Made by a program: the position numbers and the translations under genes. From the NCBI GenBank assembly GCA_022823305.1, contig JAJDXK010000017.1, positions 1-33,093 on the forward strand: a stretch of DNA of 33,093 nucleotides, given 5' to 3'. Of this stretch, positions 17,806 through 26,475 are shown piece after piece (the first letter of the stretch is position 1; every line of letters begins with the position of its first letter). The stretch is from Alphaproteobacteria bacterium. Lineage in GTDB: Bacteria; Pseudomonadota; Alphaproteobacteria; UBA828. Under the pieces are notes generated by a model. It was not told the origin of the DNA. It made no database searches and saw only the letters and a list, made by a program, of their open reading frames with translations.

Positions 17806-18314
17806 GTGCCAGCCGCCACCCGTTCGAGCCCGGTCGAAGTGCTGGGGCTGGACCACGTCGTGCTCCGCGTCGCCGACATCGACGCCTCGCTGGCGTGGTA
17901 CCGCCGCGTGCTGGGCTGCACCGTGGAGCGGACCATCGAGGGCTTCGGCCTCTACCAGCTCCGCGCCGGCGCCAACCTGATCGACCTGGTGCCGGTCGGG
18001 AGCAAGGCGGGCAAGCCCGGCGGCGGCGCTCCCGGCAGGACGAAGCGCAACATGGAGCACTTCGCGCTGCGCATCGCCGCCTTCGACGAGCGGAGGCTCC
18101 GCCGCTACCTCAAGCGGCGCGGCATCGAGGCGGGCGCGACCGCGCGGCGCTACGGCGCCGACGGCCACGGCCCCTCGCTCTACCTCACCGACCCCGACGG
18201 CAACACGGTCGAGCTCAAGGGACCGCCCGACGCCGACCAGAGCGAGCGGGTCGACGGCGCCGAATACCCGTCACGGGCCGGGCGGCGGGCGAAGGGCTCG
18301 GGGAGCGCGCGGGC

Positions 18315-18318
<4 letters not shown>
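17806..18318 (+). CDS. VOC superfamily (glyoxalase/dioxygenase-fold) protein
   Basis: This is a vicinal-oxygen-chelate protein of about 170 residues built from two beta-alpha-beta-beta-beta halves. The opening LGLDHVVLRVADIDASLAWY carries the first metal-ligand histidine; NMEHFALRI begins the second half with its E/H ligand; LYLTDPDGNTVELKG ends it with the ligand glutamate. That set fits an intact metal site. The C-terminal 30 residues are basic and probably disordered. The start is uncertain: GTG 17806 is the upstream choice, while GTG 17839 lies directly before the conserved fold. The stop overlaps the dehydrogenase start (ATGA), so the two are probably translationally coupled. Glyoxalase, fosfomycin-resistance and dioxygenase proteins all share this fold; substrate unknown. 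Confidence 0.82.
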
Positions 18319-19361
<1,043 letters not shown>

Positions 19362-19373
19362 CGGGAGCAATCG

Positions 19374-20363
19374 ATGGCAGAGTTGGAACTGCGCGGGATC
19401 GAGCACTGGGACCGCAGGGAGGTCGTCCTCGACGGCCTCAGCCTGAAGGCGCCCTCGGCCCGCATCACCGCACTCCTGGGCGACGACGACTCCGGCCGGC
19501 TCACGGCGCTCAAGGTCATCGCCGGGATCGAGAGGCCGCAGGACGGCGAGATCCTGATCGACGGCGAGGACGTGCTGCACGAGAAGGCCGGGATCCGCAG
19601 CGCGGCGACCGTCTTCCGCACCGCTGCGCTGATGCCGCACAAGTCGGCCTACGACAACATCGCCTATCCGCTGAAGCTCGCCCGCCTGGACCGCGAGAGC
19701 ATCCAGGACCGCGTGCTCGCCGTGGCCGATCACTTCGGGCTGACCGAGGCGCTCGCGCTGCGGCCGAAGAAGCTCAGCGACGCGCAGTGCTACCAGATCG
19801 GCCTCGCCCGCGCGCTGGTGCGCGACCCTGCGGTCTACCTCTTCGAGCTGCCGAGCGAGGAAGACGCGGAGATCCGCACCCTCGCCGTCGCCGAGATGAA
19901 GCGGCTGCGCGACGAGTTCGGCCGCACCGTGGTCTATGCCGCCGACAGCGTGGACGACACGCTGGGGCTCGCCGACTGGATCGTCGTCCTGCACGAGGGA
20001 CGCAAGCTGCAAATGGGCAGCCCCGGCCGCTTCGTGCAGTGGCCCGTCTCGCGCCACGTCGCCGGGCTGTTCGGCGCCAAGCTGCGGGCTGCGCGCATCG
20101 AGCGCGTGAACGAGGGCAGCATCGAGGTGAGCCTCAAGGACGGCACCCTGCTCACGCTCCCCTGGGAGGGCGGGGACGTGGCCGCCCGCGAGCGCGCGAC
20201 GCTCGCCATCTGGCCCGAGCACATCGGCCGCGAGGGCGACGAGGCGCTCTACCCGCCCGGGCACTGCTACCTCTTCAACGCGCGCGGCAAGCTGGTGCTG
20301 AGCCCCTCGGGCCCGCCGCCCAAGCGCAAGGCAAAGGCGAAGCGCAAGCGGCCGCAGCGGTGA
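19374..20363 (+). CDS. ABC ATPase-like protein with degenerate catalytic motifs (MalK/UgpC type)
   Basis: The 329-residue fold is that of sugar-importer ATPases: an ATPase domain (about 1-235), then a C-terminal OB/TOBE-like regulatory domain, then a basic tail (PPKRKAKAKRKRPQR). Alignment of familiar landmarks (VFxxxALMPHxSxYDNIAYPLK, LARALVRDP, LADWIVVLHEG) is unambiguous, yet catalytic positions are changed: Walker A GDDDSGRLT (36-44) has R42 for lysine; Q-loop glutamine is R82; signature LSGGQ is LSDAQ (134-138); Walker B aspartate is F157, with E158 kept; the D-loop is SEED; switch histidine is A190. The frame is intact, which argues for a maintained non-ATPase role. No permease or binding-protein gene is nearby. 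GGGAG before ATG 19374 is the ribosome binding site. Confidence 0.85.
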   Translation: MAELELRGIEHWDRREVVLDGLSLKAPSARITALLGDDDSGRLTALKVIAGIERPQDGEILIDGEDVLHEKAGIRSAATVFRTAALMPHKSAYDNIAYPLKLARLDRESIQDRVLAVADHFGLTEALALRPKKLSDAQCYQIGLARALVRDPAVYLFELPSEEDAEIRTLAVAEMKRLRDEFGRTVVYAADSVDDTLGLADWIVVLHEGRKLQMGSPGRFVQWPVSRHVAGLFGAKLRAARIERVNEGSIEVSLKDGTLLTLPWEGGDVAARERATLAIWPEHIGREGDEALYPPGHCYLFNARGKLVLSPSGPPPKRKAKAKRKRPQR

Positions 20364-20440
20364 GCCGCGCGCACGGGCGCTTCCGACTCCGCCGCGCCGC
20401 GGACCCGCCGAGTCGCGGCATTTGTCCTCCGCGGTCCCGC

Positions 20441-20515
20441 GACAACATTCTCACCCCGCCAATATCTAGAGACAACATTACATTCTGACCACAATATATT
20501 GTAACTATTGATAAT
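20441..20515 (+). promoter_or_regulatory. A+T-rich promoter island with palindrome before the Pcm-like gene
   Basis: This island, in the 274-bp gap after the ABC-like gene, holds a direct repeat GACAACATT (20441-20449 and 20471-20479, 30 bp apart), a perfect 12-bp palindrome ACAATATATTGT (20491-20502) and GATAAT (20510-20515) as a likely -10. A -35 is weak: CTGACC at 20485-20490 lies 19 bp upstream. The palindrome sits between these boxes, a repressor-like position. ATATCTAGA (20462-20470) also occurs in the PIN-pair operator (9153-9161). Confidence 0.55.
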
Positions 20516-20521
20516 ATGCGG

Positions 20522-20539
20522 GACAGGACGCTGCCTGTC
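20522..20539 (+). other. Hairpin at the start of the Pcm-like gene leader
   Basis: GACAGG (20522-20527) pairs with CCTGTC (20534-20539) around a six-base loop, within the first bases of the predicted transcript. The leader to ATG 20638 is about 115 bases. It may stabilise the 5' end of the mRNA or extend the operator. No riboswitch class is recognisable. Confidence 0.35.
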
Positions 20540-20637
20540 GTTCATTATGGCCGGCGCTCGGGCCTCGCTGACACGCGTGCAGCGGGCCCATGAGGATGAA
20601 CCGCCAGCGCCCCACTTCACAACGGAATTTCCCGCCG

Positions 20638-21294
20638 ATGCTCGACCACGCTGCCGCGCGCCGCAACATGGTGACCGGCCAGATCATGACCAACCGCGTC
20701 ACCGACGAGCGGCTGATCGAGGCCATGGGCGAGATCCCGCGCGAGCGTTTCGTTCCCCACGCCAGGCGAGGCGCGGCCTACGTCGACGAGGACGTGGAGA
20801 TCGCCCCCGGCCGCTACCTGATGGAGCCCATGGTGCTGGCGCGGCTGGTGCAGGAGGCCGACATCACCGCCGACGACGTGGTGCTCGACGTCGGCTGCGG
20901 CACCGGCTACGCGAGCGCGGTCATGGCCCGCCTCGCCGCCACCGTCATCGCGCTGGACGTCGACCAGGCGCTCGCGGCCGAGGCCGAGCGCACGCTGAGC
21001 GGGGTGGACGCGGACAACGCCATCGTGGTGAGCGGCCCGCTGACCGAAGGCTACCCCAGCCAGGCGCCCTACGATGCGATCCTGCTGGGCGGCGCGGTCG
21101 ACCACCTGCCGCAGGCGCTGGCCGAGCAGCTGGCGGAAGGGGGCCGGATCGTGGGCGTCCTGCGCGCACCCGGCTCGGTCGGGCAGGCGACGCTCTGGGC
21201 GCGGCACCGGGGCGCGCTCTCCAGCCGCCCGCTCTTCGAGGCGCAGCTTCCGGCGCTTCCGGGCATCGCCGCGCCCGCGCGCTTCGAGTTCTAG
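20638..21294 (+). CDS. Protein-L-isoaspartate O-methyltransferase-like protein (PCMT family)
   Basis: This is a 218-residue SAM-dependent methyltransferase. The start MLDHAAARRNMVTGQIMTNRVTD is the opening I recall for the alphaproteobacterial subgroup encoded beside TolC, so ATG 20638 is preferred over the in-frame ATG 20590, which would add 16 unrelated residues. SAM motif I is VVLDVGCGTGY (81-91); PRERFVP (34-40) and the acidic motif II region ALDVDQAL follow in order. True isoaspartate repair activity is not certain, because this subgroup is shorter and diverged from the standard Pcm enzyme. It starts the run methyltransferase-rhodanese-TolC-nitroreductase, with 4 bp to the rhodanese gene. 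Confidence 0.85.
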   Translation: MLDHAAARRNMVTGQIMTNRVTDERLIEAMGEIPRERFVPHARRGAAYVDEDVEIAPGRYLMEPMVLARLVQEADITADDVVLDVGCGTGYASAVMARLAATVIALDVDQALAAEAERTLSGVDADNAIVVSGPLTEGYPSQAPYDAILLGGAVDHLPQALAEQLAEGGRIVGVLRAPGSVGQATLWARHRGALSSRPLFEAQLPALPGIAAPARFEF

Positions 21295-21298
21295 GGCG

Positions 21299-21628
21299 AT
21301 GCTGGGCGCGCTGCCGGCGCTCTCGGTCGAAGACTTCGCGGCCCTGCGCGAGCGCGCGGAGCCCTACGCGCTGCTGGATGTCCGCGAGCCCTGGGAGGTG
21401 GCGCTGGGCACCCTGCCCGAGGCGCTGACGATCCCCATGAGCGAGCTGCCCGAACGGGCGGACACGTTGCCGGCGGACCGACCGCTGGTGGTGCTCTGCC
21501 ACCACGGCCAGCGCAGCGGCCAGGTCACCGCATGGCTCAGGCGCCGGGGCTACGACAACGCCGTCAACCTGGATGGCGGCATCGACGCCTGGGCGCGCAC
21601 CGTCGATCCCACCATGGCGACCTACTGA
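21299..21628 (+). CDS. Single-domain rhodanese-like protein
   Basis: This is a 109-residue single rhodanese domain, which carries persulfide sulfur on an active-site cysteine. C67 lies in the active loop VVLCHHGQRS, and LLDVREPWEVALGTLPEALTIP (25-46) contains the conserved DVRE(P/x)WE motif. A C-terminal GYDNAVNLDGGIDAW matches the family end. The CHHGQRS loop, with histidines following the cysteine, is typical of small bacterial rhodaneses near TolC genes. The ATG at 21299 lies four bases after the methyltransferase stop, so the genes are probably translationally coupled. Its substrate partner is unknown. Confidence 0.9.
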   Translation: MLGALPALSVEDFAALRERAEPYALLDVREPWEVALGTLPEALTIPMSELPERADTLPADRPLVVLCHHGQRSGQVTAWLRRRGYDNAVNLDGGIDAWARTVDPTMATY

Positions 21629-21642
21629 GCGGGAGACCGCCC

Positions 21643-23067
21643 ATGACTCGCAAGAGACGCCACGCGCAGGTCCCCAGAGGCGCGCTTGCCGCGCTCGCGG
21701 GCGCGCTGCTCACCGGCGCGCCGGCCGCACTCGGCAGCGCCGGCGCCCAGACCCTGGAAGAGGCGCTCGTGCTCGCCTACCAGAACAACCCGGCGCTGCA
21801 GGCCGAGCGCGCAGGGCTCAGGGCGGTGGACGAGGGGGTGCCGGAGGCGCTCGCCGGCTGGCGCCCCACGGTCGAGGCCGCCGCCGACATCGGCGCGTCC
21901 TACAACGACACCGAGGGCGACCGCTTCACCAGCGGCGACGATTCGCAGGTGCCGCTCGGCTACGGGGTCAGCGTCGTCGCCCCGCTCTACCAGGGCGGGC
22001 GCGTTCCGGCGCGGATCGAATCGGCCGAGAACCGGGTCAGCGCGGGCCGGGCGCGGCTCCAGGAGGTCGAGCAGGCGATCATGCTCGACACCGCGACCGC
22101 CTACATGGACGTGCTGCGCTACCGGGCCGAGATCGAGCTCAGCCGCAGCAGCGAGCGGGTGGTGGGCCGCCAGCTGCAGGCGGCGAAGGACCGGCTCGAG
22201 GTCGGCGAGGTGACGCGCACCGACGTCGCCCAGGCGGAGGCGCGGCTGGCGCAGGCCAACGCCGAGCGGGTGGCGGCGGAGGGCGGCCTGATGTCCGCCC
22301 GCGCCATGTTTCGGAAGGTGACGGGCGAGACCCCGGGCGACCTCTCGTGGCCGATGGTCCCGGCGGACCTCCCGGCGAGCGAGGAGGAGGCGCTGGCTTC
22401 GGCCGAGGCCGCCAATCCCTCGATCAGCGCGGCCTCCTACATTGCCCGGGCGGCGCAGGCGGACATCGACGCGGCGGCGGCGGCGCTGGAGCCGCAGGTC
22501 TCCATCGTCGGCGACTACCGCCATCGCTACAACCGCTCCGAGATGATCGACGAGTCCCTCGACGCCTCGCTGATGGCGCGGGTCAGCGTGCCGCTCTACG
22601 AGGGCGGGGCGGCGAGCGCGCGCGTGCGCCAGTCCAAGCAGGTCGCGGCCCAGCGGCGCCTCGACCTCGACCAGACCCGGCGCGCGGTGCAGGAGCTGGT
22701 GGCCCAGGCCTGGAAGGCGCTCTCGGCCGCGCGGGCGCAGATCGCCGCCTTCGACTCCCAGGTGGCGGCGGCGGCGGTGGCGCTGGCGGGCGTCGAGGAG
22801 GAGACGCGCGTGGGCTTGCGCACCACGCTCGACGTGCTGGATGCCGAGCAGGAGCACTTCAAGGCGCAGATCAACCTGGTCCGGGCCAAGCGGGAGGAGA
22901 TCGTCTCGGCCTATCGGGTGAAGGCGGCGGTCGGCGCGCTCACCGCCGCGCGGCTCGGGCTGCCGGTCGCGCTCTACGATCCCGAGGAACACTACCGCAG
23001 CGTGCGCGAAAGCCCTGGCTCGTTCTTGTGGGACGACGAGAGGCGCGCGCCGGCACGGGGGGAATGA
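21643..23067 (+). CDS. tolC: TolC family outer-membrane channel protein
   Basis: This is a 474-residue outer-membrane efflux/type I secretion channel subunit. A signal peptide is clear (basic MTRKRRHAQVPRG, hydrophobic core, cleavage near GSAGAQ at about 33-38). The mature protein starts TLEEALVLAYQNNPALQAER and shows the two-fold OEP repeat: long helices with VEQAIMLDTATAYMDVLR and LEVGEVTRTDVAQAEARL in the first half, and VQELVAQAWKALSAARAQI and GLRTTLDVLDAEQEHFKAQ in the second. Outer-barrel strands lie in the Tyr- and Asp-rich segments between. The start ATG 21643 is 14 bp after the rhodanese stop. No membrane-fusion protein or inner-membrane pump is next to it, so it probably serves several pumps. 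Confidence 0.93.
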   Translation: MTRKRRHAQVPRGALAALAGALLTGAPAALGSAGAQTLEEALVLAYQNNPALQAERAGLRAVDEGVPEALAGWRPTVEAAADIGASYNDTEGDRFTSGDDSQVPLGYGVSVVAPLYQGGRVPARIESAENRVSAGRARLQEVEQAIMLDTATAYMDVLRYRAEIELSRSSERVVGRQLQAAKDRLEVGEVTRTDVAQAEARLAQANAERVAAEGGLMSARAMFRKVTGETPGDLSWPMVPADLPASEEEALASAEAANPSISAASYIARAAQADIDAAAAALEPQVSIVGDYRHRYNRSEMIDESLDASLMARVSVPLYEGGAASARVRQSKQVAAQRRLDLDQTRRAVQELVAQAWKALSAARAQIAAFDSQVAAAAVALAGVEEETRVGLRTTLDVLDAEQEHFKAQINLVRAKREEIVSAYRVKAAVGALTAARLGLPVALYDPEEHYRSVRESPGSFLWDDERRAPARGE

Positions 23068-23071
23068 GGAC

Positions 23072-23668
23072 ATGGAGAAACCGGCGGCGGCCGAACACCC
23101 GATCCACGACATGATGGTGCGGCGCTGGAGCCCGCGCGCCTTCGCCCCGCGCCCGCTGCCGCGCGACCAGATCCTGACGCTGCTGGAGGCCGCGCGCTGG
23201 GCGGCGTCGAGCTTCAACCAGCAGCCCTGGCACTTCCTGGTCGCGACGCGGGAGGACGAGGAGCGCTTCGCGGCGCTGCTCGACTGCCTCGTGCCCGGCA
23301 ACCAGGTGTGGGCGCGCAACGCCTCGCTGCTCATCGTCACCGTCACCAAGCGGACCTTCGACCACAACGACAAGCCCAACAGCTGCTGCGTCCACGATAT
23401 CGGGCTCGCCGCCTGCCAGCTCGTGCTGCAGGCCACCGAGATGGGCCTCGCCACCCACCAGATGGCGGGCATCGAGCCGGACAGGATCCGCGAGCGCTAC
23501 GGCGTGCCGGAGGGCTACGATCCGGTCACGGCGATCGCCGTCGGCCATGCCGGGGACCCGGACTCGCTGCCCGACGACCTGCGCGAGATGGAGCTGGAGG
23601 CACGCGCCAGGCGCCCCTTCGCCGATTGGGTCTTCGCCGACGGCTGGGGCAATCCCGCCGGCTACTGA
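23072..23668 (+). CDS. Nitroreductase family flavoprotein
   Basis: This is a 198-residue FMN-dependent NAD(P)H oxidoreductase of the nitroreductase fold. RRWSPRAFAPRPL (17-29) is the N-terminal FMN-binding arginine region, AARWAASSFNQQPWHFLVAT (41-60) the conserved helix/Q-P-W segment, and DIGLAACQLVLQATEMGLATHQM the long dimer helix. VTAIAVGHAGDP ends the core. The start ATG 23072 is 4 bp after the TolC stop, with GAGGA as ribosome binding site inside the overlap region, so it belongs to the same operon. The family reduces nitro compounds, quinones or enones; the specific role is open. The operon ends just after it at a strong hairpin. Confidence 0.9.
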   Translation: MEKPAAAEHPIHDMMVRRWSPRAFAPRPLPRDQILTLLEAARWAASSFNQQPWHFLVATREDEERFAALLDCLVPGNQVWARNASLLIVTVTKRTFDHNDKPNSCCVHDIGLAACQLVLQATEMGLATHQMAGIEPDRIRERYGVPEGYDPVTAIAVGHAGDPDSLPDDLREMELEARARRPFADWVFADGWGNPAGY

Positions 23669-23670
23669 GC

Positions 23671-23691
23671 ACCCGGCTCAGGCCGGGTTTT
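23671..23691 (+). terminator. Intrinsic terminator of the methyltransferase-TolC-nitroreductase operon
   Basis: ACCCGGC (23671-23677) pairs perfectly with GCCGGGT (23682-23688) around TCAG and is followed by TTTT (23688-23691) on the plus strand. It begins three bases after the nitroreductase stop. The loop contains the complement of the phnW-like gene's stop codon (23678-23680), so the right arm encodes that gene's last codons. It is the only classic hairpin-plus-T terminator I found in the window. Confidence 0.8.
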
Positions 23692-24826
23692 CGACCCCCA
23701 TCTCCGCCAGCACGCCGCCCGCGGCGGCGATGAAGCGCGCCATGGTGTCGGCGCGGAAGACGCCGATGCAGCCGACGCGAAAGCTCTCCACCTGCGCCAG
23801 CTTGCCGGGGTAGATCACGAAGCCCCGCGCGGACAGCCGGTCGTAGAAGCCCCCGAAGTCCCAGGCGGGGTCCTCCGGCGCGCGGAAGGTCACGATGATC
23901 GGCGCCTGCACGGCATCGTCGAGCAGGGTCTCGAAGCCCAGGCCCCGCATCCCGTCGACCAGGGTGCGGCAGTTCTCCCAGTAGCGGGCGAAGCGGCCGC
24001 CGACTCCGCCTTCGGCGTCGAGCGCATCGAGCGCCGCATCGAGCGCGGCCAGCACCTGGGTGGGCGGCGTGAAGCGCCACTGGCCGTTGGCTTCCAGCCC
24101 GGCCCACTGGGCATGCAGGTCGAGGCTCACGGCGTGGGCGTTGCCGGCGCAGGTCTCGAGGTGGTCCGTGCGCGCGATGACGAAGCCCACGCCCGGCACG
24201 CCCTCGAGGCACTTGTTGGCGGACGCCGCGAGGCTCGCGAGCGGCACGCGCCCGAGGTCGATGGGGATGCCGCCGAAGGAGCTCATGGCGTCCACGTGGA
24301 GCCGCCGGCCGGCCGCGCTCACCGCGGCGGCGATGTCGTCGAGGGGATTCAGGATGCCGGTCGTGGTCTCGCAGTGGACCAGCGCGACGTCGGTGATCGC
24401 CGGCTCCGCCGCCAGCCTCTCGGCGACCGCCGCCACCGACGGCGGCGCCGTCTCCTCGCTCTCCAGCACGGCGTGGTCGCGGCCCGCACGGCGGCAGATT
24501 TCGACCTTGCGCCGGCCGTATGCGCCGCCCACCAGCACCAGCAGCCGGCCCTCGCGCGGCACCAGCGTGCCGAGCTGCGCCTCGACCGCGAAGGTGCCGC
24601 TCCCCTGCAGCGGCACGCAGGTGAAGCCCTCGCCGGCGTTGGCGATCGCCAGCAGCCGCTCGCGCACCTGCGCGGTGAGCGCGATGAAGGCGGGGTCGCG
24701 CGAGCCCCAGTCGCGGTCCATCGCGGCCCGGGTCTCGGGCCGGGTGGTGAGCGGGCCGGGGGTGAGCAGGACGGGCTCGGGCCCCCCTCCCCCGCCCTCA
24801 GCGGGCGGCGGCGGGTCGCAGGGCAT
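23678..24826 (-). CDS. phnW: 2-aminoethylphosphonate:pyruvate transaminase-like enzyme
   Basis: This is a PLP-dependent class V aminotransferase of 382 residues. The opening VLLTPGPLTTRPETRAAM (19-36) with DWGSRDPAF is the PhnW signature region. Other landmarks are LQGSGTFAVEA (73-83), CETTTGILNP (152-161), the PLP-ring aspartate in HVDAMSSFGG (177-186) and the Schiff-base lysine K205 in SANKCLEGVPGVGF. In characterised enzymes this reaction begins breakdown of 2-aminoethylphosphonate. No phosphonatase (phnX) or transporter is nearby, so another amino donor is possible. It starts inside the upstream gene (29-bp overlap), and its first 18 residues are an unusual Pro/Gly stretch with no later in-frame ATG before the fold. 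It is last in the minus-strand run. Confidence 0.82.
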   Translation of the reverse strand: MPCDPPPPAEGGGGGPEPVLLTPGPLTTRPETRAAMDRDWGSRDPAFIALTAQVRERLLAIANAGEGFTCVPLQGSGTFAVEAQLGTLVPREGRLLVLVGGAYGRRKVEICRRAGRDHAVLESEETAPPSVAAVAERLAAEPAITDVALVHCETTTGILNPLDDIAAAVSAAGRRLHVDAMSSFGGIPIDLGRVPLASLAASANKCLEGVPGVGFVIARTDHLETCAGNAHAVSLDLHAQWAGLEANGQWRFTPPTQVLAALDAALDALDAEGGVGGRFARYWENCRTLVDGMRGLGFETLLDDAVQAPIIVTFRAPEDPAWDFGGFYDRLSARGFVIYPGKLAQVESFRVGCIGVFRADTMARFIAAAGGVLAEMGVENPA

Positions 24827-26465
24827 CGAGGGCCTCGGGCGTGTCCACGTCGATGGTCACCGAGTGATCGGGGCTCTCGACCTCGTAGACGGCATCGGCA
24901 TGGTCGCCGATCAGGTGGCGCGCGCCGACATCGCCGGAGAGGCTGCGTATCTCGCCGAAGTAGCGCGCCGCCCACAGCACCGGGTTGCCGCGCTTGCCGC
25001 GCCAGGTGGGGACGCCGATGGCGCGGCCCTCCGGCGGGTTGAAGCCCGCGATCAGCCTGTCGATCAATGCGGCGCTCGTGCGCGGCATGTCGCCGAGGCA
25101 GATCACCGCGCCGTCGATCCCGGGGGCTCGCCCGGCATCCAGCGCCTCCAGCCCGCGCTCCAGCGAGCCGCTCATGCCCTCGGCGTGCTCGGGATTGTGG
25201 GCGAAGGTCACGTCGAGGCCCGCGAGCGCGGCCTCGATCCGCCCGGCCTCGTGGCCGGTCACCACCACCACCGTCTCGGCCCCGGACGCGAGCGCGGCGG
25301 CGGCGACGCGGCGCACCATGGGCTCGCCGTCCACCTCGATCAGCAGCTTGTTGAGTGCGCCCATGCGCCGCGACTGCCCGGCCGCGAGCACCACCGCAGC
25401 GATGCGGGGCCGGCCGGCGGCGGCCGGCGCCTCACCTGCGCGCGCGCCGCCCCTGGGCGCGGCGCTGCGGCGGGGCTGCGGCCGGCTCGGGATCTCCATC
25501 AGCAGCCCGCCCGCGCCCATGCGCATGATGTCGGCGGCGCTGATCTCGACGCCGGCGAAGATGCGCTGCAGGACCCAGTCGAAGCCATTGAGCTTGAGCG
25601 AGCGGGCACAGCCGGGAAGCCCCAGCACCCGCGCCTCGCCGAGGCGGGCGAGCAGCAGCAGGTTGCCGGGGTCGACCGGCATGCCGAAGTGGTCGATGGC
25701 GCCGCCGGCCTCCACGACGGCGGCCGGCACCACGTCGCGGCGGTCGACGATGGCGGACGCGCCGGCGACGAGGATGGTGTCGCAGCCGCGCCCGTGCAGC
25801 TGGCCCACCGCCTCCGCCACCTCCGTGCGGGTGTGGGCGCAGCGCACCTCGGCCGCAAGCCCGCCGTCGAGCCGGGCGAGCCGGGTGGCGACGGCGCCGG
25901 TGGTGGAATCGAGCACGCTCTCGCGGGTGCCCGGCAGGCGGGTCTGGATCAGCCCGACCGTGCGCGCCTGCAGCGGCGCGAGCCTGAGCATCGGCCCGCC
26001 CTCGGCCGCGATCGCGGTGCAGCGCTCGACCACGGCGCGCGAGGCGGCGAAGGGGATCACCTTGACCGTCGCCACCATCTGGCCCGCCTCCACCAGGGCG
26101 AAGGGCGCGACGGTGCCGAGCGTCATGGCCTCGTCGAGCAGGTTGAGGCGGTCGACGCGCGCGCCGTCGATCACGGCGAGCCCGTGGCCCTCGGCAAAGA
26201 CGTTGCAGCGCCCGGTGAAGGCGTCGCCCGGCGTGAGCCCGGGCCCGCAGACCGCGCGCGCCACGGTCTCGGCCGCCTCGTCCTCGCCCACGTCGTCAGG
26301 TTCCAGCCGCGCGCCGGAAACCGTCTCGATCCCGGCCGCCTGCAGCACCCGGATGTCGTCGGCGCTGAGCACGCGGCCTTTCTTGAAGGCGCCGCCCGGC
26401 AGGCGCACGCCGTGGGCGAGGATCAGGCCCTCGGCATCGGCCACCGGCACGTCGCCGAATATCAT
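24798..26465 (-). CDS. Fusion of molybdopterin-binding domain and MobA/MocA-like cytidylyltransferase
   Basis: This is a 555-residue two-domain protein. Residues 1-325 resemble the molybdopterin-binding (MoaB/MoeA-like) domain found in CO dehydrogenase maturation clusters: GLILAHGVRLPGGAFKKGRVL (13-33), then ILVAGASAIVDRRDVVPAA (231-249) and DPGNLLLLARLG (265-276). A Pro/Arg/Ala linker (about 326-352) joins it to an NTP-transferase domain with the nucleotide motif VVLAAGQSRRMG (358-369), K373, ICLGDMP and the GKRGNPVLW loop. MocA-type enzymes attach CMP to molybdopterin for xanthine-dehydrogenase-type enzymes, which fits the XdhC and CoxD neighbours. It lies 10 bp downstream of xdhC and overlaps phnW by 29 bp. 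Cytidylyl versus guanylyl specificity is inferred from context. Confidence 0.87.
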   Translation of the reverse strand: MIFGDVPVADAEGLILAHGVRLPGGAFKKGRVLSADDIRVLQAAGIETVSGARLEPDDVGEDEAAETVARAVCGPGLTPGDAFTGRCNVFAEGHGLAVIDGARVDRLNLLDEAMTLGTVAPFALVEAGQMVATVKVIPFAASRAVVERCTAIAAEGGPMLRLAPLQARTVGLIQTRLPGTRESVLDSTTGAVATRLARLDGGLAAEVRCAHTRTEVAEAVGQLHGRGCDTILVAGASAIVDRRDVVPAAVVEAGGAIDHFGMPVDPGNLLLLARLGEARVLGLPGCARSLKLNGFDWVLQRIFAGVEISAADIMRMGAGGLLMEIPSRPQPRRSAAPRGGARAGEAPAAAGRPRIAAVVLAAGQSRRMGALNKLLIEVDGEPMVRRVAAAALASGAETVVVVTGHEAGRIEAALAGLDVTFAHNPEHAEGMSGSLERGLEALDAGRAPGIDGAVICLGDMPRTSAALIDRLIAGFNPPEGRAIGVPTWRGKRGNPVLWAARYFGEIRSLSGDVGARHLIGDHADAVYEVESPDHSVTIDVDTPEALDALRPAAAR

Positions 26466-26475
26466 GGGCCGAAGA

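Noticed and set aside
19374..20363. The ABC-like gene as a pseudogene
   Set aside because: The frame is intact, with ribosome binding site, normal length and a C-terminal domain. The substitutions are confined to catalytic positions rather than spread through frameshifts or stops. Selection data could still change this.
24775..24830. GC-rich C/G runs at the MocA/phnW junction as a fifth repeat copy
   Set aside because: The run CCCCCCTCCCCCGCCC resembles hairpin A, but the ends, spacer and hairpin B are absent and the sequence codes for both gene ends.
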